DNA of 64,000 nucleotides from Prorocentrum cordatum (lineage: Eukaryota; Sar; Dinophyceae; Prorocentrales; Prorocentraceae), in NCBI GenBank assembly GCA_963575745.1, contig CAUYUJ010005002.1, positions 1,016,979 to 1,080,978 of the forward strand, in the 5' to 3' direction. The number at the start of each line of letters is the position of its first letter. Position 1 is the stretch's first letter. Of the stretch, positions 19,573 to 29,530 are shown one piece after another. Under the pieces are notes generated by a model, which saw only the letters and a list, made by a program, of their open reading frames with translations, did no database searches and was not told the DNA's origin. The position numbers and the translations under genes are program-made.

Positions 19573-20870
19573 TGGAGAATCTATGTGGCGCAATTAATTT
19601 TAACTCATGATTTGGCACATCCCACGCTCTTGCAAACATCCCACCCACCCACCCGCAACTTGGTTTGCAAAACGTCTTAAGACCGACTACGACGACACCG
19701 ACGACAACGAATACGACGACACCGACGACGTCTCGACGACTTCGACGACGACGACAACGACGCCGACGACGACGACGAAAACGACGACGACGTCGCCAAC
19801 GAAAGCGACGACGAGGGAGGAGGGAGGACGACGACGGCGACAACGACGATGACGACGACAACGACGAGGGAGGAGGGAGGACGGCGACGACGCGAACGAC
19901 GAAAAAGGAGGAAGGACGGCGACGCCGACGACGACGACGAGGGAGGAGGGAAGACGACGACGACGACAACGACGACGACGACGACGGCGACGAAATAGGA
20001 GGGACGACGACGAGACGCCGACGACGGACGACGACGACAATGAGGGAGGAGGGGGAAGGAGGACCACGGCGACAACGACGACGGAAACGACCACGACGCC
20101 AAAGAGGACGAAGACCATGAACACGAGGAAAGACAGAGGACGACGTAGGCGACGACGACGACGACGCGGGAGGAGAGAGGACGGCGACGACGACGACGAC
20201 GACGACGCAAAAGCGCGCGCGCACGCCTTTGTTGAAAATCCGTGTTGCGAAACTTTGTGTTTTTGTTTGTTTTTTGGACACACGATGGCTTTTGAAGGTT
20301 TTCGGCGTACGCGCGCGACGACGCGCGCGTCTGCACTTCGTCCAATTTTTTTGCAGAGGGTTCTCGCGACGGCACACGCGCAAGGGCGTTCGACAGATTT
20401 CGACATGCGCGCGCGAAGCCCGCTTGATAGCATTTTGTGAAAATCTTGAAAAACCGATGGTTTTCTCAAGATTTCGTAAGAGCTCGCGCGGGAGTGTTTT
20501 TTTTTTGCAATTGCGAAACCTTGCGTTTTTCTATGTCTGTGTTGGAAACTCGATTGCGAAATCCTTCCGGCACCGAAGGTTTTTGAAGGATTTCGGCATG
20601 CGCGCGCGACGACGCGCGCGTGTGCATTTCGTTTTTTTTGTTTTGTTTTGCGAGGGATCAGAGAAAAAGTTGTATGTCTGAACAAAGGCTGTCCCCGCGT
20701 ATCGTTTTTTTGTTTTACAAGGGGACGTCAGGGGGACCGATCCCGGCCCCGCTGGGATAGTGCAAATTCATATTTAGGATGGACATGTGGTCAGAGTGAT
20801 ATATGATGTACATTCCCGAATGGGTAGCGGATAACGCCGGGGTGGGGTATATTCCATTCTTTAAAGGAAG
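19573..20870 (+). repeat. Composite repeat CR1, copy D, with triplet expansion
   Basis: Junction GGAGAATCTATGTGGCGCAA, then TCTTGCAAACATCCCACCC and AACTTGGTTTGCAAAAC. The acidic body is replaced by a GAC-triplet tract (19678-20213), after which the GCGCGCGACGACGCGCGCG modules resume at about 20310, 20405 and 20595 and the tail closes at about 20730-20790. Confidence 0.75.
19678..20213. repeat. Imperfect (GAC)n/(ACG)n trinucleotide tract
   Basis: About 535 bases dominated by GAC/ACG triplets with GAGGGAGGAGG interruptions. It reads as Asp/Thr, Arg or Ser/Val-rich peptides depending on frame; long open frames on both strands here are by-products. It begins where other CR1 copies have their GACGATG-rich body, so it likely grew from that seed. 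Confidence 0.85.
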
Positions 20871-21830
20871 GAGAATCTATTCGGTGCAAGCTATGTTGCT
20901 CAATCTCCGTAGTGCAATTGGTTTTGACCCATGAGTTGACACATCCCATGCTCTTGCAAACGTTCCACCCACCCACCTGCAACTTGGTTTGCAAAACCCA
21001 TGCGGTGGCGATTGCGATGCATGCGTGGCGTTGGCTGGTGCATCTCTACGGCCGCGCGAACCCTAGCGCGCTCGCGCGGGCCAGCTCGTTTGGCGCCACA
21101 GACGCGAACGCCGTGGCGCTGACCGCTGGGCGCATCCCAACGGTCATTTTAATGCGAGTCGGCGACTTGGGCGGGCGCGGTATCATGGCAACGCCGACGA
21201 CGGTAGACGCGATGTTGATAGTGGGGACGTTGGTGACGATGTTCGCGCCGACGACGGCGCGGCCAGTGCGGGCGCCGATGCTAATCGCGCTGGCGACGAT
21301 GACCGCGTCTTCGATTCGGTGATGAAGGTTCGGGGAAGGGTTCGACATGCGCGCGCCGCTGACGCGCGAGAGTGGCCCGCATGATTTGAGTTGGCGCGGA
21401 TCGTGCCTCCCCTGCACGCGCACAAGTGCGCGCGATTGATGTCAGCATGCGGCGCCAGAGGCCCGTTTGGCAGAATCCCATGAAGACGTTGACGAACTTA
21501 CGTTTTTTTCCAAACGAGCAAAAAATCGCAAGAGCGCGCGCAAATTTTGTTTGAAAACTGATGTCCTTGAGTTGTTGAATGTTTCTTGGACTCTCGGTTT
21601 TGCAATCGCTCCGAGACCAACGGTTTCTGAAGGATTTCGGCATGCGCGCGCGGCGACGCACGCGCGGGCACTTCGTCCCGTCTGTTGCAAGGGGTTCTCG
21701 TGACGGCACGTGCGCAAAGGCGTTCGCTCGAACGATTTCGACATGCGCTTGCGAAACCCATTTGGTAGCATGTGTTGAAACGGTTGAAGCACCTATGTTT
21801 TTTCAGACCTCGCACGGAGAATCTCGGTGG
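20871..21830 (+). repeat. Composite repeat CR1, copy E
   Basis: Starts GGAGAATCTATTCGGTGCAA, followed by a short run of 14-mer units and the AACTTGGTTTGCAAAAC head. The acidic frame is intact enough to read DANRAGDDDRVFDSVMKV and RHARAADARE. GCATGCGCGCGCGGCGACGC occurs at about 21640. It ends at GGAGAATCTCGGTGGCAA (21821), exactly where the pentamer array begins. Confidence 0.75.
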
Positions 21831-21832
21831 CA

Positions 21833-22862
21833 AGCAATGCACAGCAATGCAAAAGCAAAGCAATGCGAAGCAAGCAATGCAATGCACATCGGTACATAGC
21901 AACACATGAAAATCAAAGCAATGCAATGCAAAGAAGTGCTAAATAATTCGAAAGCAATGCAAAGAAATGGAAAGCAATGCAAAGCAAATCACAGCAATGC
22001 AAAGCAAAGCGCAGCAACGCAAATCCATACAAATCCTTGCAAAGCAACGCAATGCAAAATAACGCCATGCAAGCCAGCGCAATGCACAGCACATCAATGT
22101 AATGAAATGCAGATCAAGGCAACGCCAAGCAACGCAATACAAAGTTAAGCGACGCAACGCAAAGCAACGCAACGCAAAGCAGTGCAAAGCAATGTACAGA
22201 ATTGCGAAGCATATCAATGCAAAGCAATGCAATGCGGCGCAGGCACGGGCGGAAGCAAAGCAACATATCAGCGCAAAGCAAACCAACGCAAAGCAACACA
22301 ACGCAACGCAATGAACGCAAAGCAATGCAATGCAAAGCAACGCAATGCAAAGCCATGCAAAGCAACGCCAAGCAATACAAAGCTACGCAATGCAAAGCAA
22401 ACCAATGCAACACAATGCAAAGACATGGGAAGCAAAGCAATGCAATGCAACGCAATGCAAAGCAACTCGAGCGACGCAGAGCAAATCAGTGCAAAGCAAA
22501 GCAATTCAAAGCAACTCGAAGCAACGCAATGCGAAGAGGTGCAAAGCGAATATATGCAATGTAAAGTACTGCAGAGCAAAGCAACACAACTCACAGCAGA
22601 GCGATGCGAAGCAATGCAAAGCAAGGAATTGAACAGCAAAGCAATGCAAAGCAAAGCAACGCAATGCAAAGCAATGCAATGCCAAACAAATGCAAACCAA
22701 AGCAATGCAGTGTAGAGCAACGCGCAGCAACGCAATGCAAGGCAAAGCTATGCAATGCAAAGTCATGCAAACCAATGCAAAGCAATGCAACGCAATGCAC
22801 AGCAACACAATGCAAAGCAATGCACAGCAATTCGAAGCAGAGCCATGCAAAGCAAAGCAATG
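21833..22862. repeat. Pentamer array (NGCAA)n
   Basis: About 1030 bases built almost entirely of AGCAA and TGCAA pentamers (typical run GCAATGCAAAGCAATGCAA), with some ACGCAA variants. Five is not a multiple of three, so frames on both strands are open and give Lys/Gln/Asn/Ala or Cys/Leu/Phe/Ala-rich peptides of up to 177 codons; none is a gene. Two exceptions, at 22236-22260 and the 3' end, are GGCACGGGC-type insertions. Confidence 0.9.
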
Positions 22863-23007
22863 CGGCACGGGCAGGGGCGCCACGGGCGGCACGGGCGGCA
22901 CAGGGACGGCACGGGGGCGGCACGGGGGCGGCACGAGGGCGGCACGGGGCTTCACGGGGGCGGCACGTGGCGGCACGGGGGCGGCACGGGGCGGCACGGG
23001 GGCGAGA
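22863..23007. repeat. GC-rich minisatellite (GGCACGGGGGC)n
   Basis: About 13 units of 9-12 bases, GGCACGGGC to GGCACGGGGGC, directly continuing from the pentamer array. A single GGCACGGGCG copy within the pentamer array at about 22240 suggests that the two repeats have exchanged sequence. Confidence 0.8.
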
Positions 23008-23600
23008 AGCCCGCAGGCATGGCCAGATGGTTAGACCAAGATAGATCCCTTAAGCTTCCGCTGTTTGTGGGGATACATCCATATATATATATATATGTGT
23101 ACATATCTACATACGTCTATCGACAGGGAGACCTGTTCCAGACCTTTCAAGCAAATAGTGGCCGCTTCATGGCTAGATTCAGCAACTCAAACATGCATCG
23201 GAACCAGCGGGTCGCGTCCACAATCCGATCGTCGAGGAAAATGCTCTTGTAACCTGGTTATGTTTTGCAACCGGCTCTCGATGAGCTCCTGCCGGGTAGG
23301 AACATGGAGATTTCGGAGATTTTGTAATCGATTTTCCCGAAACATCGTTCCACCCGGATATCGAGTGCCCACTGGGGAAGTCTTGAGCTTGCCCAGCCCC
23401 TTCTCTCCCCCCCGGTCCTACCTCCCTTGCTCCGCCCAGGACCCATCTCGCTTCCCGGACGGGGTGCCGATCGCTCTCTATGGAGCTGGCTTGGCACCAT
23501 GGTCCGCCGAGCATGCCCCCCGTGAATCTCGTCTGGCTTATGCGAAAGCTGGGGTGACGACCTCGGGTTCCCATTGTATTTGTTTGTGGCTACCAGTTGT
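23008..23600. other. Unassigned spacer
   Basis: Contains a short TA run (23081-23097). No gene recognised; open frames of about 130 codons on both strands lack motifs. Confidence 0.3.
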
Positions 23601-23601
23601 C

Positions 23602-23817
23602 GGCCTCCCACATGGGGTCGGAGTAGATGGGGTTCGGGGACCGCGCTGCATCGCCGATGCATCGGCGATGTGGCTCGATGTGGAGCCCGATTTCCTCCAC
23701 ACTGGCGTCGCCGATGAACCGCCGACGTCGCTAATGCATGGGCGATGCATCGCCGATGCATCGGCGATGCGGCGGGATCCTCCAACCCCGTCTACCCGGA
23801 CCCCATCTAGGAGGCTT
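23602..23817. repeat. Foldback element FB2 with internal palindromes
   Basis: Arms 23602-23634 and 23784-23817 are inverted copies, sharing GCCTCC, ATGGGGTC and GTAGAYGGGGTT blocks (about 28 of 33 positions). Inside, a perfect 22-bp palindrome centred on GATGCATC occurs twice (23649-23670 and 23748-23769), each reading CATCGCCGATG then its complement. The interior translates as a Met-His-Arg-Arg/Asp-Ala-Ser repeat, a low-complexity pattern and not a gene. Confidence 0.7.
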
Positions 23818-24356
23818 CAACCATTTCTCCCGCCGCCTCCCCCCCCTGATGGCGGACGAGAGCCTACGTCTCGTGTGGCGTTCCGTGCTTGCCAGGCGGT
23901 CCTCTGTCTCACATCGTAGTGGCAACCGTGCCGCGGTGGTGAGGCAAAACCTTTCCAGCGGCGGATGATACTGGCGGTGGAAAGCAGAAGCGGATTGGGT
24001 CTGTGTAACTAGTAGGGTCCTCTATCACCAGCAAGCTGGGGGTGACCACCACAACACGTTCTAAGGGCTGCTCTACAGTCCTGTTCCGCTTAGCCAGGCC
24101 GAGACACGCGAGCACATGTGCCCAGTCCTCCCGCAGCAGCCGGAGTCGTTCGATCCAGCGTCGCGAGGGAGCATCGCGACATCGCGACGATGCGAGCAAT
24201 CCCGCCGCGACGACTCAGAGCTCCAAGCCCCTTGCCCTGCTGCCTGCCCCTGATCCTTCCACACCGCTCCAGGTTTCCCCCTCCCACTCCTCGTCGCCCG
24301 TTCCCACTCCACGGCTTCCTCGCGGCATGGGAGTTCCTGGACGCGCCAGGGCAGAC
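23818..24356. other. Unassigned spacer
   Basis: No gene recognised. GC-rich, with open frames running into the following CCT tract on both strands. A short CATCGCGAC duplication occurs near 24172-24184. Confidence 0.3.
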
Positions 24357-24622
24357 TCGTCCTCCCCCTCCTCCTCCTCCTCCTCCTCCTCCTCCTCCTC
24401 CTCCTCCCTCCTCCTCCCCGTCCTCCTCCTCCTCCTCCTCCTCCTCCTCCTCCTCCTCCCTCTCCTCCTCCTCCTCCTCCCTCCCTCCTCCTCCTCCTCC
24501 TCCTCCTCCTCCTCCTCCTCCTCCTCCTCCTCCTCCTCCTCCTCCTCCTCCTCCTCCTCCTCCCCCTCCTCCTCCCCCTCCTCTTCCTCCTCCTCCTCCT
24601 CCTCCTCCTCCTCCTCCTCCTC
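24357..24622. repeat. (CCT)n/(AGG)n homopurine-homopyrimidine tract
   Basis: About 265 bases of nearly pure TCC triplets with occasional CCC, CTC or CTT. Frames read poly-Pro, poly-Ser or poly-Leu on the plus strand and poly-Glu, poly-Arg or poly-Gly on the minus strand. All long frames across it are artefacts. Mirror symmetry favours triplex (H-DNA) formation. Confidence 0.95.
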
Positions 24623-25165
24623 CTGCGGCGGCCGCGTGTCTGACGCGCGCCGGAAGCACATTGATCGGGAGCACGCCGCTCAGCGGCAATCAAGCCCCGG
24701 AGCCGAGGGGTTGCGCCGACCGGGGCCTCTACTTCGCATGCGCGGGAGCACGGCGGCGACGCCCAGCATGGTGTAGCCGAGCGCGAGCGCCGGTCGCCCG
24801 CCCCAGCGCCGCCCGCAGCTCTGCGCCCGCCGGCCGCCGTCGGGCACCGGTGGCCCCGCGCCCTGGGCCCCGCGGCCGCGGCGCGCACAGTTCTGTTCGC
24901 CCCGGCCGCGGCGGCGCGCCCGCCCAGCCCCCCGCTGGAGCAGCAGCGGCAGCAGCGCCGCGCCCGCCAGCGCCCCTCCGAGCCGCACCGGCGGCGCAGC
25001 GCTGCGCCGTGGCAGGCCGCCCAGCGCCGGCGCCGCTGGCGCCGCCGCCGCGCCGCAGTTGCCCGGCCGCCTCGGCGCGCGCCCAGCGCCCGCGGCGCGG
25101 CGCCCGAGCCCCAGCTGCAGCGGCGCGCCCGCCAGCCGCTCAGCGCGCGCCCCCAGCACTAGCCG
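24623..25165. other. Very GC-rich stretch downstream of LINE A
   Basis: GCGCCGCC-rich DNA following the minus-strand LINE ORF. It could be the 3' untranslated end of that element. Open frames on both strands are Ala/Arg/Pro-rich and not supported as genes. Confidence 0.4.
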
Positions 25166-26500
25166 CTCAGTTCAGCGGGGGCCGCGCCCCCGCGCCCAGC
25201 TCGCGCGCGCGCGCGGCGGGGCGCCGGCTCGGCGCCGCCTGCCGCGCGGCGCGTCGCTCCGCGCGCGGCCAGGCAGGCGAAACGGAAGGCCTCCGCGCTG
25301 CAGCGTCGCCGCGAGGCTCTGGCGAGCCGCCGCCAGCATGGCGGCGTCGCCGCGCGCCCAGGTGCGGAGGAGCGCCTGCGCCTCCGCCCCAGCGCGTCCC
25401 AGTGCCTCCAGCGCGAAGGCCGTGAGAGCCGGGCCCGGGTAGCGCCTGCGCTTGCGCTCCTCCCCGGCTGCCGCGGCCGCGCCGCCCCGGGGTGCGCGGC
25501 CCCGGGCCGCCAGCGTGTCTGCGCCCAGGGCGGCGTCTGTGACCACGACGTCGACGTAGGACACGCCGGCCGCGGTGTCGGTGAAGACCACGTCGAGTCG
25601 GGCTGCCTCGACAGAGCCGTCCGCCCGAGCCCGGTCCCAGGCGGGCACGTTCGAACTGCTCCGTGCCCACGCCCGTTGCGCCCCGGGCCTGCAGCCAGCG
25701 GGCGAGCCAGTCCCTGACGCCGTCGTGGCGGTGGCTCGTGCCGCCGCCGACGTGGCAGCCCAGGCAGTGCCCCGGCGTCGCGGCCAGGTCGGCCCCGCAG
25801 AGCGCGCCGCCCTCCCGGCGCCGGAGGCAGGTGGCGCTGGCGCTCGCGGGCGCAGGCAGCTGTAGTCGCAGCGCCAGGGCTGGGACGAAGTCCGCGTCCG
25901 CCATGACGTGGTCCTCCTCCGTCGGCGGCAGGAGCCAGCTTCCCGCGCCCTTCCCGCTGGCCGAGCGGAGCTGCGCTGCGCGGTTCGGCGACAGGGCGCC
26001 CAGGAGCCGATCCGGCGCCGCGAGGGCCCGCTGCGCCTTGGCCCTCGGCTCCGCAGCGGCGCAAAGCCAGTCCGCGCCGCGCGCCTGGAGCGCGCGGCCC
26101 GCGCCCTCGGCCTCCTTCCACGCCGTCGGGCAAGCCTGCTGGAAAGGCCTCGAGGCTGGGCAGGCCGAGCTGGCCTCGAGGCTGGGCAGGCCGAGCTCCT
26201 TGCAGACGCCGGCCTGACACGCCTGCCCAGCCCCCGCAAAGGCTGGGAGCCTCCTGTGCGCGAGGCCCTGGAGGCCGAGCCCGCCGGCGGCGAGGGGCAG
26301 GAGGAGGGACAGGTCGCGCGCGAGGGCGGGGAGCTCCGTGAGCGGCTTCAGGAACTCGTGCACGTGGCCGAGAACCACTGCGCCGTAAGCTTGGCACCAC
26401 GCCTCGTCGAGCATGTGCGCCTTTACGTGGTGCAGGGCAGCGCCGTTGGCGAAGGTGGGCCTTCTTCACCGATGCGTTCCAGGAGGAATTCGCGAGGGGT
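25166..26500 (-). pseudogene. LINE A: C-terminal part of a retrotransposon polyprotein
   Basis: Non-LTR retrotransposon fragment read from high to low coordinate. From ATG 26414 the frame gives a thumb/connector block LLPLAAGGLGLQGLAHRR, typical of LINE polymerases after the RT domain. A zinc-binding stretch, LCGADLAATPGHCLGCH then SHRHDGVRDWL, spans about 25790-25700 and resembles the CxxC...HxxC...RH block before the nuclease-like tail. After a frameshift near 25650 the other frame continues with RLDVVFTD, YVDVVVTDAAL (the D-x-V/T strand), RKRRRYPG and LTAFALEALGRAG. This fits the restriction-like-endonuclease tail known in many LINE proteins. No RT catalytic motif lies in the retained part, so the element is 5'-truncated. 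It ends in the GC-rich stretch below 25166. Confidence 0.7.
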
Positions 26501-26559
26501 GCCGACCTCATAGGATTGGCCAGTGCCTTGGTGCCTTCGCACCTCCTGGTGCACACGTT

Positions 26560-26715
26560 GCTCATTTCGAAGTTTCGAGAGTTATTTGTTTTTTTGGGGG
26601 GCCAAGATCATTTCAGTTATACTTGTTCTATCCTGGGCCTTTTCGTGGCCACTAGGGGCCAGGAGCAAATAGAAACGAGCACTCTTAGAAATGAGCACGA
26701 TTAGAAATAAACGAC
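26560..26715. repeat. Dispersed foldback repeat FB3, copy 1
   Basis: Shares order and sequence with 47536-47715: GAGTTATTTG, GGGGGGCCAAGATC, TGTTCTATCCTGGGCCT, GGGGCCAGGA, GAAACGAGCAC, AGAAATGAGCACGAT and AACGACGTGTAC. The inverted arms seen clearly in copy 2 are decayed here. Confidence 0.8.
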
Positions 26716-27107
26716 GTGTACTTCTGGGCCGCCGTGGGTGTCACAAACTGGCTCTAGCCGAGGCAGGAGCTGATCCCGTGCTGCCGTGGGGGGGACCTGG
26801 GCTTGCGATTTCGGGCAGAAGCCAGAGCAGCAAACCATTCACAGTACAATACCCCGACTTCGAAAGGATGTCTTCGCCACCCTTTTGTGCACTTGGGTTG
26901 CGGGCGCCGTCTCCTTCACGAGGCGTCCCTGCACCTCCTTCTTCTCGTGCTACCTCTTCGGCTGGCGTGCCGTGACGGGCCCCCGTTGTCGCCATCGTCT
27001 TGATCGGGTCTCTCTGGGGCCGCCCCGTCCGTTTGCCTTCTTGCGTTTCTCGTCGCCTCCCCGTCAGGCAGCTGCTGTTAACGCTCTCCCTCCTCTGATA
27101 TAGGCCC
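26716..27107. other. Unassigned spacer
   Basis: No gene recognised. CT-rich toward 26920-27090, which could serve as a polypyrimidine tract before the open frame at 27108. Confidence 0.25.
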
Positions 27108-27365
27108 ATGTCGAAGCATGGGGGGCATAAGTCACGCCTTGGTAGGCCGACGTGGGGCGGCGTGGCGGGCTTCGCCTGGGCGGAAGGCAACATGGGCAAG
27201 TACAAGAAGGCATTCGAGGCAGCCCTGCCAGACTTCGTCGACAGCCGGCAAGCAGACGTGAGAAGCTGGAGGGAAATTGTGGCGGGATGGGCACCGTACC
27301 TTTTTGTCTCCTTCGGCCCACCCACCTCGCAGCCGTCGCCGAGCCTTCCCGAGAAGGCTTGGTGA
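27108..27365 (+). CDS. Hypothetical small protein or first exon
   Basis: 85-codon frame from ATG 27108 to TGA 27363-27365. The first 60 residues look protein-like rather than compositional: basic N-terminus, then GVAGFAWAEGNMGKYKKAFE, ALPDFVDSRQADV and SWREIVAGWAPYL. The last 20 residues are Pro/Ser-rich, suggesting that true coding ends before or at an intron. No domain is recognised and no neighbouring exon could be joined. It lies just upstream of a degenerate repeat tract. It could equally be a fragment of a mobile element. Confidence 0.3.
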   Translation: MSKHGGHKSRLGRPTWGGVAGFAWAEGNMGKYKKAFEAALPDFVDSRQADVRSWREIVAGWAPYLFVSFGPPTSQPSPSLPEKAW

Positions 27366-27960
27366 GACAGGTCTTCCGCGGACCCCCGTGGGCGCCTGGG
27401 GTGCTCTTGGGCTCTCGGGCCGTCTCCGGGTGCAATGGTTCAGCCGAGGTCCTTGGGAGAGGCTCGGCAGGGCCATCCTGGGGCCGTCTTGGCAGCAGCG
27501 CTGCGATGTTGCAGCACGGCTTGGCCGCAGTGTTGCATGCTTGTTGCCCGCTTCCTCGTGGACCTGCCAGAGACGTCTTTGGAGCCTCTCGAGGGCCGCC
27601 TGCGGCTCCCTCGGGGGCTCTCCTGGGCGCCGTCTTGGAGGCAGCGCTACGAAGTTTCAGCATGGCCTGGCAGCACCTCACGGGAAGGAGCGCCACCCCA
27701 ACCACCACAGCTGCCGTCTGCTGGGCGGCCCTGGGCGTTCACTAAACAGCTCCGTCCTGCTCGATGTCATCCTTGGGAGCGTTTACTCAACGGCTTCGTT
27801 CGTCGGGGTGCTTATTCTGAGTGTGATTGCTCCTGGTCTCGAATCGCGCTGCCAGGCTGTGAACTTCGCCTCCTGTGGGCCTGCTGGAGGTTCCTTGGGG
27901 GGTTTCTTTGGAGCCTCTTGGGGCCGCCTGCGGCTTTCTCGGGGCTGGTTTGAGGGGGGA
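27366..27960. repeat. Degenerate GGGCGCC/CTTGGGAG repeat tract
   Basis: Imperfect units around CCTCTCGAGGGCCGCCTGCG and TCTTGGCAGCAGCG recur two to three times; the segment GGGGCCGCCTGCGGCT appears at about 27597 and 27920. Open frames of up to 233 codons are low-complexity. This belongs to the same compositional family as 28.88-29.53 kb. Confidence 0.5.
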
Positions 27961-28144
27961 TGTGGTTTGAGAAATTAGATTACGTTGCTTAGACAGATCC
28001 AACCCGGCTGCAGGCTTTCTAATATTCCCCCACACTTCCTGTACAATCCCACCCCCTGACGTGGACTACCCACATAACTTGACCCGGACCCTGGCGACAC
28101 CTGGCCCGGTCCACGCGAAATCAGTGTGAAACCTTCAGTCTGGT

Positions 28145-28545
28145 CATACGCTTGTCTCGGAAGGGTGCTCTCGCCTCAGCGCAGGGCAACACTCTTGGTT
28201 GAGAAGTGTGGTCTCGCCCAAGCATCGGCCACATTCCTGATTAGGACTGGTGCTCTTGTCTGAGCGCGGGCCACATGGTGCCCTCGCCTGCGCGCCGGCC
28301 ACCTCCCTGAGTGAGAAGGGTGATCTCACCTCGGCGCCAGCCGCATCCCCGAGTGAGAATGGCGCTCTCGCCAAAGCGCCAGCTGCACCCCTGATTGGGA
28401 CTGATGCTCTCGCTACAGCACTGGCCACACCACTGAGTGGGAACGGTGCCTTCGCCTGCGCGCCGGCTACATCCCTGAGTGGGAATGGTGCTCTCGCCTC
28501 GGCACCAGCCGCATCCCTCAGTGAGAATGGCGCTCTCTTTGATGT
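28145..28545 (+). repeat. 42-bp minisatellite with in-frame 14-residue unit
   Basis: About nine to ten copies of a ~42-bp unit with landmarks GAGTGGGAATGGTGCTCTCG and GCGCCAGCCGCATCCC. From ATG 28250 the frame stays open for 119 codons and reads a 14-residue repeat such as SAPAASLSENGALA, ending outside the array with a non-repetitive tail at TGA 28609. Units upstream of 28250 are shorter and contain TGA in this frame. Several unit differences are conservative (Ser/Thr, Glu/Gly at fixed positions). Whether it is translated is unknown; no signal peptide is present. Confidence 0.65.
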
Positions 28546-28880
28546 AGCTGGCGCTTACATCGCTGTGCCACTCCATCCTGGCGTGTTTTCTACAGCCGCC
28601 TGCGGATGACACACGCGTGTCGCCGAACCGTTGGTCAGGTCAGTTATGAATGAGTCAAGCTACCTTTTGCTCAGTGCCGACAGGGGCTAGGTCAGTTTGG
28701 GGGGAGGGATGTGTCAGGTTAGGGGGGGTGGCTGCATCCAAGACGCCTGCGGCGAATCACCGCCGCCCCCTGTCTTCTGGAAGCGCCTATGTGGCCGAAC
28801 GCTGCCGCCAGAGATCGGCCAAGGTATCAGACCGCATGCTACCCCGGCCGTTGTGGAGTCCATTCGGGGAACATGTGGGT
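28546..28880. other. Unassigned spacer
   Basis: Contains a partial duplication of GTCAG followed by GGGGGG at about 28692-28730. No gene recognised. Confidence 0.25.
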
Positions 28881-29530
28881 GAGAAGCAAGAGGAGGAGAG
28901 GGAGGAAAAAGGAGGAGGAAGAGGCCTCTTGGGAGCCTCTTGAAACACTCTTGGGGCCTCCTGGGAGCTTCCTGGGGGCCTCTTAGGGGGCTTCCTTGGG
29001 CCTCGTGGAGGGGCCTGTGGAGACTCTTTGGGAAGCTCTTTGGCCGTCTGAGGGCGTCCCTGGCCTGTCGGACGCCGTCAGAAGCCGTTTGGGGATCCTC
29101 TCTGAGCCGACTTGGGGGCCCTCTGAGGGCGCTGAAGGCCGTCTTGAAAGCCATCCTCGGCGCCATGGAGGTCTCCTGGGCCGTCTTGCGGCCCTCTTGG
29201 AGCCGTCTCGGGGGCAAACCTAATGGGCGCTCTTGGGCTCATTTTGGTGGCCGCTGGGTCTTGGGCCGTCGGAAAACCGAAAATGAGTAAACGCCTGCCT
29301 CTTCGGGCCTTCTGGAGGTCCTCCTGGAGGCCTCTCGGGCCGTCTTGTAGGCCTCTTGGGCCGTCTTGGGCGATCTTGAGGCCATCTTGGGGGCATCTCG
29401 GCCCGTCTTGGAGACATCTTGGGACCATCTTGTGCTATCTTGGGGCCATCGTTGCCGTCTTGGAGGCCATCTTTGCCCTCGTGGAGGTCCTCTTGGGGCC
29501 GCCTGGAGCGGGAAGACCGTCGACCTTGGA
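28881..29530. repeat. Degenerate CTTGGGGCC repeat tract
   Basis: Units of the form CTTGGGGCCGTC, CTCTTGGGAGCC and CATCTTGGGGGC recur every 10-20 bases. On the minus strand they read as PQDGPRxxQ-type peptides. Same family as the tracts at 0.56, 5.37 and 48.1 kb, here in the opposite orientation to the last. Confidence 0.6.

Noticed and set aside
21906-23252. Lys/Asn/Gln-rich and Cys/Leu-rich proteins of 130-180 codons
   Set aside because: They are direct translations of the AGCAA/TGCAA pentamer array in different phases.
24042-25425. 435-codon proline-rich and 271-codon arginine-rich proteins across the CCT tract
   Set aside because: The frames are produced by the triplet repeat and the GC-rich flank; nothing outside the repeat looks like a protein.
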